From assembly GCA_025201765.1 (NCBI GenBank), contig MU623451.1:1-64000 (forward strand): a DNA stretch of 64,000 nucleotides. Direction: 5' to 3'. The stretch's first letter is position 1. Every line of letters begins with the position of its first letter. Under the pieces are notes generated by a model, which had not been told where the DNA came from, made no database searches, and saw only the letters and a program-made list of their open reading frames with translations. Origin of the DNA: Daldinia sp. FL1419 (lineage: Eukaryota; Ascomycota; Sordariomycetes; Xylariales; Hypoxylaceae). Shown piece after piece: positions 25,201 to 33,988 of the stretch. Both the position numbers and the translations under genes were made by a program.

Positions 25201-25231
25201 GCCTTTTGTTCTGGGTAGGAGAATAGCGTGA
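19292..25231 (+). CDS. Large ankyrin-repeat protein with nucleotidyltransferase-like N-terminal region
   Basis: Nine exons (19292-19940, 19994-20022, 20073-20622, 20683-20765, 20821-20949, 21007-22161, 22244-22962, 23025-24013, 24069-25231) join into one frame of 1,821 residues. The N-terminal ~400 residues show the pattern of a Pol-beta-type nucleotidyltransferase fold: GSS at 139-141, then SDVDLFLYG with Asp173 and Asp175, then a strand with FDIDCS (Asp243/Asp245) that could give the third acidic residue. Between them is VRTKNAITICSQYPTRHIQI. A Cys-containing segment follows (HRHPAFFGRVQ, DCCGTCPKPETP, ~420-450). Ankyrin repeats begin near residue 500 (GADPNKRDYTGRTPLHLAV), recur near 694 and 1472, with ILHTAVLRHLAKQSQVLL near 1616. 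An acidic insert lies at about 595-680. No signal peptide or membrane segment is seen. Activity and role are unknown; the NTase call is inferred from motif spacing alone. Confidence 0.85.
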
Positions 25232-25419
25232 TGATTGCGTACTGCGCTTGGATGGATATTATGAACCGCATATATGGGGTGCTGATTTATTTCTGATTTA
25301 GTTATTAAGTGGGTGAAGACAATCGACGTCGTTACGAATTACCCTTATATAAAGTAGTAACTATAGAGAGATGTTATCATCTCCTAAATCAAGAACATAA
25401 TTACAAAAATCATTCTACC

Positions 25420-26256
25420 TTATTTTGACAAACATTTTCGTCGGATCCCCCCAACCCACGCGTTCTCGTGGACAAGACCAAGCCCAAGTTTTCGGACACA
25501 GTCACCCGATTCTTCAACCATCATAGCATTCAAATAACACCATGGTCGTATCTCGAATAACTCAGTATTGCAAAAGTTCTGGCCACGGAGCCAATAAACC
25601 GTAGACTCGCCGCGTCGAGACATCAATATAAATCGGTACGATAGAGTCTTGTCCAACTGGACCCTTATCCATCAGTCTGTCCAGTTCAGCTTCCGGTTGC
25701 AGCGCAATTGCATCACCATCTTCTTCATGCATAAGGAACCAGTCCACTTCGCGACGGATCAAACGGAGCCGGATAATATAGTCTACTACACAGTTATACG
25801 CTGCCCAAGCCCAACTGGGGAAATACGGGATCTACGGATGGTCCCCTTGTAATTTCTCAATACGGGGATATTGAACCAAGGGCGTAAAGCGGAGGGCAAT
25901 GTCGATATATTTCTCCGGCATTCCGTACCAAAAGGGCGTGCCCATCGTATCGCACAGCACATTTTGGATGCTTCTAAATGCATTTAGAGTGTCCGAGGCG
26001 TGAGTTAGTCGTCGAGAGGTATATTGACTCACGTATTAGCAATACGACTCCACAGCCCGTAAGGGCGTTTGATAAGGCTGTTTTAGTAAATGCAAGGTAT
26101 AAAACAAGATCTTATCCCTCCTGGATGACGGGTGGTAGCTCATCCCATCGACGGCTAAGCGACCCAGGGCGAAAAAGTTCGTCTATATTTTGCATAGTAG
26201 CGCAAAGCATCTTTCGAGTCGGCCAGCAATAACTTAGTATTAGATATTTCGCGGCG
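25420..26256 (-). pseudogene. Decayed HET-domain (heterokaryon incompatibility) gene
   Basis: Fragments of a HET-domain protein in shifted frames. The start of the HET domain is at about 26250-26108 (YLILSYCWP, then TMQNIDELF and LPPVIQEG followed by a stop). The central few hundred residues of such proteins are missing. The distal part resumes near 26065 with RPYGLWSRIANT, then after a frame change YTSRRLTHASDTLNAFRSI and GMPEKYIDIALRF (26030-25850). Another change leads to FPSWAWAAYNCVVDYI (about 25840-25780), and a last block ends with MMVEESGDCVRKLGLGL and AWVGG (25560-25420). Their order matches intact HET proteins: YCWG core, SRxLTxxxDxLNAF, PSWSWAGW, and the terminal MVVE...RxG.G block. 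Stops, at least two frameshifts and an internal deletion make it non-functional as a full protein. It ends tail to tail with the ankyrin gene, about 190 bp apart. Confidence 0.8.
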
Positions 26257-27076
26257 ACCGGAAGCTTGGTGACACACTTTCTCTTTACATCAATTACTAG
26301 GTAGTAAATCTTGAGGGCCAGCGTTCGGGCTGGGTGTTTCTTGTGAAATGTTTACTTCACTGCCTATCGCATAATTCATATCGTCAGATACCGTAGCCAT
26401 TTCGTCTATTAAACGTAGCGAGCCACAACCGGCCGTGCAGGGCAATGGACTCTGTGCTTTGGATAAGGATGATGGTAGGTATTTTTGAATTTAAACTATG
26501 TTGTAGAAAAATACAGAACCAACCTTCGTGAAGCAGCTGAAGATTAAGATGAAGCGATCAGATACTTATAAGAACATCGCATAGTTATAAGAATTACATA
26601 GGTACCTAGGTACTAATGACGGCACCGAGTGTTTCATACATGTTCTGGATTCCTCGATTATTTCCCCTACGGTTTCCCCCTTTCTAGGTAGGTACCTATA
26701 GAAACTTCGATAGCAATCTGGCAGGAATGGATTACCCAAGCAGCCAAGGTTTAGGAAGTCGCTGTTCAAAGATATTAGAAAAATATTATTAGATGCAGCA
26801 AGCATCGCTAGTGGAAGAGCAGGATAACTCTACAATAGCCTAATGTAAACTAGCAGAAATAGGTATTTTTTCCTAAGTTAGGTAATCTTCTATCATCTCA
26901 ATTTCTACCTTTCACAACCACATATCGCAAGAAGCAGCATGATACGCCATCAAAATTGTACATAGTTACCCACAATGAAGGCAGCTGCTTGTCTAAGGTA
27001 AGAGGGACAAGTGGGTACATGGATCCGTGCGGATGCGACCGGCGAAATTTCGGGTGCGGAATTACTAGTTCAGACC
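26257..27076. other. Intergenic between HET remnant and U6
   Basis: No intact gene. The part next to the HET fragment could contain remains of its N-terminus on the minus strand (for example SLRLIDEMATVSDDM near 26400), but this is weak. TAGGTACCTAGG-type runs occur at about 26600 and 26690. Confidence 0.5.
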
Positions 27077-27083
27077 TTATAAA
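27077..27083 (+). promoter_or_regulatory. TATA box of U6 snRNA gene
   Basis: TTATAAA, 29 bases upstream of the inferred U6 start, the spacing used by TFIIIB-dependent U6 promoters. Confidence 0.6.
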
Positions 27084-27105
27084 GCAAAAGAACAGTTAGC
27101 CTTTC

Positions 27106-27206
27106 GCCTTCGGGCATTTGGTCAATTTGAAACGATACAGAGAAGATTAGCATGGCCCCTGCACTAAGGATGACACGCTTAATCAAAGTGAGCTTCAAAT
27201 TTTTTT
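27106..27206 (+). ncRNA. SNR6: U6 spliceosomal snRNA
   Basis: The catalytic-core snRNA of the spliceosome, transcribed by RNA polymerase III. Recognised by the near-invariant core: the ACAGAGA box (5' splice-site contact) in GATACAGAGAAGATTAGCA, and the AGC-containing segment in CCCCTGCACTAAGGATGACA (U4/U2 pairing region and internal stem-loop). The 5' end is set at the small hairpin GCC-TTCG-GGC at 27106-27115, and the 3' end in the T run at about 27200-27207, which serves as pol III terminator. A TATA box lies 29 bases upstream, and a B-box-like GTTCGAGTC lies downstream at 27279-27287. There is no intron in the conserved core. The exact 5' end may be off by a few bases. Confidence 0.95.
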
Positions 27207-27207
27207 G
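27200..27207 (+). terminator. Pol III terminator (T run) of U6
   Basis: Run of T directly after the U6 3' end (CTTCAAATTTTTTTGG). It supplies both the U-tail of U6 and the polymerase III stop signal. Confidence 0.75.
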
Positions 27208-27278
27208 GAGGTTTTTTTCACACCTTTCTTTTAAGAGTTAGAGGTACCTAGTTACACACGGACTCACTAAGGTTTGGT

Positions 27279-27287
27279 GTTCGAGTC
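27279..27287 (+). promoter_or_regulatory. Possible downstream B box for U6
   Basis: GTTCGAGTC matches the TFIIIC B-box core GWTCRANNC. It lies about 72 bases past the U6 terminator, in the same orientation. No tRNA structure surrounds it. Yeast SNR6 uses a B box placed downstream of its terminator, so a TFIIIC role here is a reasonable inference. Confidence 0.45.
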
Positions 27288-27817
27288 TGAACGGAAGCAA
27301 TTTTAAAGGGTTTTATTTTGTTCTATTCATTTTTTATTTATTTATTCAAGACCTAGTGACACGCGTATCTTAGGTAGCCAGGTATATGCCCAGTACCTAA
27401 GCTATCCACGACACCCGCTGTATTTGTTCTATCTTCTACCATTTGACTAACGCAGTCTCCTTTTTGCTTGAAACGCCTTTTAATCACATCAGTTTCCGCG
27501 CCCTACAACCGCACTTATATTAATTCAAGACAACTTATCTGATTATCCCCGCAACCTCGGACGGGTGTTGGTGCTAAATGAATTCACCAACTTTCAAACA
27601 CGAGAAGTGTTCACGAGTAACACGATATAAGTCATGGGAAAGTTGGGGGTTTTGGATGGCAATACTTCTATTCTAGTATTAGTTACGCTTAACTATGCTA
27701 ACTACCTAAGCATGCCCGTCCTTATTCATCCAAGCATTAACTTTGATGAGAACTTATTATATTCAGAAAGCCGGGGTCATTCTGTGTACCAGTACAGCTG
27801 ATGAGCTCGTATAAACT
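27288..27817. other. Intergenic, no gene seen
   Basis: About 530 bases, A/T-rich, between U6 and the 3' end of the PEBP gene. Nothing specific is seen. Confidence 0.55.
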
Positions 27818-28725
27818 TCATTGTTCCTCATTCTGAGCATAGATAAAATTGGCCGCTTCATGCTTATTAGTATCAAGGGTATTAAAAAGTTGATTTGCAA
27901 TTGTATAGGTACTCACCAACTGGCTTCAGACCATTCTCCTCCGCCCAGTCCCTAACACCATGCCTCGCCTTACCCGTTCCCCAATGCTTCCTATCCCCCG
28001 GCTTGGTAAGATGAAGCGGGTCCGTGGTGTCGTTTGCGGGTGCAAATACTAAGAAGACGTATCTGTGCTTTCCAGTCTTTGGCGGCGGGCCAGGGGGTTT
28101 GTATGGTATAATGTCTTTCAAGCTAGACAACCGAAGAACAGAATCCGATGAAGAAATATCCACCCCCGTGGCGATGAAGTGGCAGAATTCAGACCACTCT
28201 GGGTTATCACGGGATGGAGCATCGGGATCAGTAATGGTGATGGTGTAAGTCACCCCAGAACTCTTCTCGGCGGGTGCCAACGAGGAGCGGCTCTGGTATA
28301 CTGAGATGGTGGGTTCATCCTGAACCTTTTCAACCTCTACGGTATTCCCTAGTTCCGTATGCTCTCCCGATGGCCATTCTGCGTCGAGGATGAACGAAGG
28401 AAGGAATTCGTCGATAACTGCTATGGGTTAGCTAGACCAGAGACCCGTAAGTAGAGACCTACCAGTTGGGAAGATGTCGGCTTTTTTTAATCTGTAATTG
28501 AACTTGTTAGTTATTCTTTTTTCTTTTTCTTTTTTTTCTTAAGTTTACTTTTGTATGGGTGGGAATTTGAGTTTCTATAATATGGACGTACTCATGTCGG
28601 ACCTTGTATACGTCTGAGTCCAGGTGGTGAGACGTGGATGGAGCGACGACAATCTGTTTAATGGGTTGGTCTTGAGCGGCTACTGTTAGCAAAAAGAAGC
28701 AAATCCACGTAGGTAGATAATCCAT
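27818..28725 (-). CDS. Secreted PEBP-family protein (Tfs1-like)
   Basis: Phosphatidylethanolamine-binding-protein family. Yeast Tfs1 inhibits carboxypeptidase Y, but this copy begins with a signal-like sequence (MDYLPTWICFFLLTVAAQ), so it is probably secreted or vacuolar. Four exons (28725-28592, 28491-28463, 28417-27917, 27855-27818) give 233 residues. The family signature DPDAPSR is at 118-124, followed by WSEFCHFIATGV (ligand-site His), PPGPPPKTGKHRYVFLVF, and the C-terminal WAEENGLKPVAANFIYAQNEEQ. The last of these is rebuilt only by splicing out a 61-bp intron with a TACTAAT branch point. Without that intron the frame would end in unrelated residues. It is tail to tail with U6. Confidence 0.9.
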
Positions 28726-30124
28726 ATTTCCTGTATCTAGTATTTATGCTTAATTGGAAATCGAATACATTTGCCCAAGATTCAAGTTATAAAGCTTCAT
28801 TTAGAAGCCGTTAATATTGAAAGTGATATTGCTCCATCCCCGCATTACATTGTCGTGATGTCATGTCGCCTACGTCCTTTAACCCCTGTATTCTCTCTTA
28901 TACACGAATCTCCTCTTTCGCTATCAGAGACAATTAACCTAATGTATAAGTAAATCAAATAATATTATCTGGATACCATATACCATATACCATATACCAT
29001 ATACCATATACCATATACCATATACCATATACTATTAGATGTCTATGTTTACCTACCTACCTATTCCTGTTTTCGAAATGCAACCCATAATGCCTCGTAT
29101 TAATATTAAATGAGGTTAGAATCAACCCGAACCTCATCTTTAAATCCGACATGAGGCTCTTCTCTGCTACTCGGAGCCCGAGCTGGCTTCCTCAACTAGG
29201 CTACTACGACGACAAGTTGGATCTCGTATTAACATGCTCCGGCGCAGCTGATATTCGCGGCTATCCTCATGTATCCTGACAACCAGCCACGCAAGTCGTG
29301 ATGCAAGAACCTTCAATCCGCGCGAGCCAGCTATCTATCCATCCCTCTTACCCAATCGAAGCAAACCTCAAATGGGTGATCAAATTGGCTGATTCAATAT
29401 ATTGGCGTAGGTTTGTCGCCAAGCTTATGGTCTGACGTTGTGCTATCAGCTTAAAGTTGAAGACCTAATGTATTGTAATAGTGTTCTGATCGAATAGGGG
29501 TAGGGAGTAGAGGACTAGCCTGGCATAGGGATAGGCACTACAGAATAATCAGTCCTCGCTTTTGATGGCGGTGTTTAATGTAAGAAGATAGGGATTTCGG
29601 TGTATCAAGATACAAGATAACCATGTAGCCTCAGATTCAACTATAGAAGAGCCGAGGTTATGAATGCCACCAACAAGATGTTAGGATTAGCCAAAGCCAC
29701 TAACATAAGACACAGGCGAGGGTGGGATGGACGGTCACATAAAAACTAATAAGGTATTAATAATAACTATCATTGAGTCCTTACAAATGTACAATACTAG
29801 GATTCTGTCAAAAGACATCTAAGGTGGCTGCGCTGATATGATCAAAACATTGCATTATCCTCTTGACAGCCCTTGACAGCCCTTGACACGGGGTATGTAG
29901 GTATGTATGAAGAATGAAGAACGCCATTGCTCACCAAGGTCGACCTTGGGCGCGTGGAAATCTCATATAAACGCCGTCTTCCATGCAGTTTCCATCTACG
30001 TGAACCATGTCTTTTGAAAAAGAAAAACGCAAACGAAGTTAAGTAGTGTGAAGAAGTCGCCACTTCCACCAGTATCTGCCCGGGCCTCTGTCGCTAGTGA
30101 CTAGATTAGTATTAGATTCGGGTC
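28726..30124. other. Intergenic, no gene seen
   Basis: About 1.4 kb upstream of the PEBP gene and downstream of SPT2. It holds the ATACCAT tandem array (listed separately) and a TTGACAGCCC duplication near 29865. Frames are short and full of stops. Confidence 0.55.
28973..29031. repeat. Tandem repeat, unit ATACCAT, about 8 copies
   Basis: Perfect 7-bp units run head to tail and then break down into ATACTA. Intergenic; no coding role seen. Confidence 0.9.
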
Positions 30125-31455
30125 CTAGCGACCAAGGCCGAGTCGTCGTTTCCGTTCCTCCTTTTCGCGCTTGAGCTTTTCCTCTAGAGCCTGCTCTCGC
30201 TTGTCCTCCTCGCGACCTAGAAGCTCAGCTCTTCGTTCCTCTACATCAATGTCGGAAATGCCTGCTTCCATATCACTGGATGCGTCAGAGTCATATCCGC
30301 CATATCGCCCACCTCGGTAATCAGGCTCTTCGTCGTCGTCATATTCGATGAAATCATCCATATCGTCGTCATATTCATCTTCGTATTGGTCTCGGCGGCT
30401 TGGTCTTGGGGGCGCGAGCAGCCCGCCAGATTTGTAACCTGGACCACCTTTACCGGAGCTTGATGCTTTATTCGATGCTGCACCAGGTCGAGGACGGGCA
30501 GTACCAGTATAACCCGTAGTAGCTGTTGCTGACTTCTTGACTTTCTTCTCCAACGCTTCCCCACCAGTCGAGCCAGGTCTTGACTTGCCAGTTACTTTGG
30601 CCTCTTTTCCGGCACCATTCCGGCCCACATCACGAACGGCCGTTCCGGGTTTCGTTCCTCCGCGAGCAGGTGCAGTTGACGACCGGCTGTTCCCAAGATA
30701 GGGCTTTCCATCCTTTCCTTTGGCCCCGGTTGGCTTCTGTTCCGCCTTTGCAGGCTGTTCTTTTTTGGCGGTCCCAATAGACTTGTGCTGGATCACACCG
30801 ACTTTACCCATCGACGCCTGGGCCTTTTTCGCACGCTCCATAATCTCTTGGTACGAGCCCTTCTTTGGTGCCTTGGACGGATCCGAGGCGGTTGGAGTCG
30901 TGGGCGACGATTTCGCAGGAGGCGCCCTGGACGCGGCTGCTAGGGAAGATGAACTGAGTTTTGGCCGACTAGTGAGTAGATCCCCTGACTTCTTCGGCTG
31001 AGATGTGTTGGATGTCGATCCGGATCCCGGTCTACCATTTGAAGAGGACGTGTTTGTGCGTTGCACACTTGGTACCGGAGGCTGATAACGGCCATTTGTG
31101 GATGGCAAACTCGTTCGGTGAGGAAGAGATGAAGAAGATTTAGTTGTTGCTGATGCTGGGATAGGCCTCGGCCGCTCAACGGGTTCTGTCTTCACGTCGC
31201 GGGTAATCTTACTGGCTGGATACGTTCCATCCTGTTGTCGCGCCTTGGGGTATTTGTTTGACGTCGTGCTATGGGAGTCATCATCGGCTTTTCGCTTAAT
31301 GGATGTCGATGTTGGGGTCTTTGGCCGTGGCTCGGAAGATGGATTCCCACCAGAGATCTCGGCGAGGAGGTCACCGATCTTCATGCGCAATGCGTTAGAA
31401 CCGGGGTAAGCAGCATAAAAGAAAGTAAGTCCTTAAAAAGGACACGTACCGGCAT
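30125..31455 (-). CDS. SPT2: Chromatin protein Spt2
   Basis: Histone H3-H4 chaperone acting at transcribed chromatin. Two exons: 31455-31450 (six bases, ATGCCG) and 31378-30125, giving 419 residues starting MPIGDLLAEISGG. The intron has GTACGT, a CTAAC branch point and a GCATGAAG acceptor. An unspliced ATG (MRMKIGDLL...) exists, but the spliced start is the more natural one. The long middle part is Ser/Pro/Lys-rich and disordered, with SYQEIMERAKKAQASMGKVG typical of the family. The C-terminal SPT2 domain holds the acidic DEYDDDMDDFIEYDDDEE, then YDSDASSDMEAGISDIDVEE and a basic coiled coil EEKLKREKEERKRRLG. It diverges from the ribosomal P2 gene, about 1 kb away. Confidence 0.93.
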
Positions 31456-32490
31456 TATGATACTACTCAATATCGGTTAAATAATAGGAAGGAGTCTCTG
31501 AAGGGTATTCCGATTGCCGTCAGGAGCTTATATCGTGCCCGAGGCGTCATAAGTCGGTGGGCTGTGGCATGTGCGATGACTCTTTTTTTCTAAGACCTGA
31601 TGCGACCTGAAAAACGATAGTAAATACGGCCAGATTGACTGATCATAAGGATTTTGTTTAAAAAGATATCACATGCGACTTTACAAGAAAAACGAATGCG
31701 TCGGCTGATTAAACGACAAAGAGTGCGGGTATCTGAGGAAGTCGTTGAGCGCGAGAAGTGTTGATAAGAATACGTTTGAACAAAAAGAAAGTCTCGTGCC
31801 GTTCCGGTTCCTCGCAAGACGTTTCCAAAGTACGAAGTACTTGTTGAGCCTGATTAAAGGTACCTACTTACCTAACCTAGGTTCTATGGAATACAACCAT
31901 GTACTCCAGTACTCTAGCAACCGAAAAACTGTGGCTGAGCTACGTCATCTCAAGGCTATAATTCGCTATTGGGGATGTCCAAGTGGGGGCTGAGTTGGGA
32001 GACAAGCCACATAGTTTGTGGAGTAATAATTCCGTATTTGATTGGGTGATTGGATTGGAAGGATGAGGAAAAAAAGAGAGAAAGATCTAAGACGACCCTA
32101 ATCAGGTGATAGGCGAGGGATCCACCCTACCACTTTTGCGCACAGGCAAATCTAATCGCACCGAAAATCTAAGGAAACTTTTCTAGATTCTAAGCTCAAC
32201 ATAATCGTCAATTCTTTTTACTTTCAACCTCGTCACACCGAACCTCCCACAGAACTCGAAGGCTCAGTCTCCGCCCAAAATCGCGGTTAAATCGATTGAT
32301 TTCTCGTGTTCTTCTCACATATCGTAAGTTTACTTTCTTGAGGCATCTGCATATCATCGTCGAAATAGTGGACGCTGTCGAATTATTGTAATTCGCCCAC
32401 CCCGCTGTGACCCCTCGTCGCAAAGTCAATTTATCCCGTGCGAGCAACTTTTACTAACGAGAGATTTGCGCATAGAACAAATCAGAAAAA
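31456..32490. other. Divergent intergenic region, SPT2 / RPP2
   Basis: About 1 kb holding both promoters. The last ~250 bases before 32491 are pyrimidine-rich in places, as expected for a ribosomal-protein leader. A TACCTACTTACCTAACCTAGG run is at about 31860. No gene seen. Confidence 0.55.
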
Positions 32491-32945
32491 ATGAAGCACC
32501 TCGCAGCTTACCTCCTCCTCGGCCTTGGTGGCAACACCTCGCCTTCCGCTTCCGACGTTAAGGAAGTCCTCGAGTCCGTCGGCATTGAGGCTGATACCGA
32601 GCGCCTAGAGAAGCTCCTCTCCGAGCTTGAAGGCAAGGACATCAACGAGGTACGATTATACCAAACTACAAATGTATTGACAAGTAGCTTGACACTGACA
32701 CAATATATAGCTCATCACTGAGGGTTCCAGCAAGCTTGCTTCCGTTCCCTCCGGCGGTGCTGGTGGCGCTGCTGCTGGTGGCGCCGCTGCCGCCGGTGGT
32801 GCTGCCGCTGCCGAGGAGAAGGCCGAAGAGAAGGAAGAGGGTATGTTTACGAACTACGACTATCCGTTAAGGAATCGCATACTGACAAATAATTCCAGAG
32901 AAGGAAGAGTCCGACGAGGACATGGGCTTCGGTCTGTTCGACTAA
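32491..32945 (+). CDS. RPP2: 60S acidic ribosomal protein P2
   Basis: Stalk protein of the large ribosomal subunit; P1/P2 dimers bind P0 and recruit elongation factors. Three exons (32491-32649, 32711-32840, 32899-32945) give 111 residues, the usual length. The N-terminal dimerisation domain begins [15 protein letters not shown] and contains [13 protein letters not shown]. An Ala/Gly-rich hinge follows, then an acidic charged stretch and the diagnostic C-terminal tail [11 protein letters not shown]. All introns are short with good borders. Confidence 0.98.
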
Positions 32946-33988
32946 GCGGTTATCGCACTTGGTTACAACGAAGTCACAAATTTTCGGAGGGGTGGCACGG
33001 AAATGGGCAATGGTCTTGCATGGTATCCGGCACGGAATGGTCTGCGTTTGATCGACTAGGGCATCTAGAGATGGTTACGGAAAATACAGTGCCGCTTCTC
33101 CGGATTCTGTGTCCCTCAATTTTCGAACTGACTGTACATACGGGTGTGCTTGTGACCACGTATTGGCAATGCTTTAGTGACTCGGGACCTATTTTAAATC
33201 TCTACCGGCGAAAGCTAGATTTTCTCCAGCCTAACCTAGGTATAGAGCACGCCAAACAAGTCCGACGAGGCGCCTGGTAGAGCGTAGAGCGTAAGATAAA
33301 AATACCGGAAGGTACTAACTAAAGTATGGACTAAAGTAGTCTGAACCTAAGCTTCAATTGATTGGTGCGACGAATGGGTTGGGTATGCTATGAATCGGTA
33401 AACATTCCAAAAGAGCGTCTATGTACAATCAAACGAAGAAAAAAAAACAATTCGATTATGGAGGGGTTGTTTATCCTGAGCTGTTGTACCTTGCCTTGTA
33501 TGTTATGCAACATTCATTTATGTGGATACGTGGATTTGCATAAGCGGGCTAGCCGAACTAGTATCGGTAGTAGAAGCAGCAAAACGGTAAGATGCGGCAA
33601 GATGATTGGCTACCGAGATAAGAATGCGAACGTTGCTCCTAGCAACGGGTAAAAAAACGAAAAGTTAGTCAAGCCAATGGAAAGCCAATGGAAAGCAGGG
33701 AGGTCAGGAACAATCTTAACTTGTCCAAAAATCCTACAATAGGTAACAGAACAACCACCCGATTGCTTCTGCATTACATTACAGCGCCCCATCCTGTTTA
33801 TACATACTTACCAAGCATACTTTTAACCAACAATGTTTTGGACCATGATCTGCTTTGACACGTAGAATATCCATTAAAGCGACAAAAAGATATCCCAATT
33901 CGCCAATTCGACGCGCTACAGCCCGCCTATTTTTCCCACCTGTTTTTTTTGTTTTCAAACTCCATATAATTAATAGCTTTAAACCATT
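32946..33988. other. Intergenic, no gene seen
   Basis: About 1 kb between P2 and Mps1, both on the plus strand. Contains a duplicated GCCAATGGAAA near 33670. Open frames are short and without recognisable sequence. Confidence 0.55.

Noticed and set aside
26566..26805. 79-codon minus-strand frame
   Set aside because: Overlaps the TAGGTACCTAGG intergenic repeats and has no recognisable sequence.
27270..27290. GTTCGAGTC as the T arm of a tRNA
   Set aside because: No acceptor, D or anticodon arms around it; its position after the U6 terminator fits a downstream B box better.
28973..29031. CRISPR-like array
   Set aside because: A simple head-to-tail 7-bp repeat without spacers in a eukaryotic genome.
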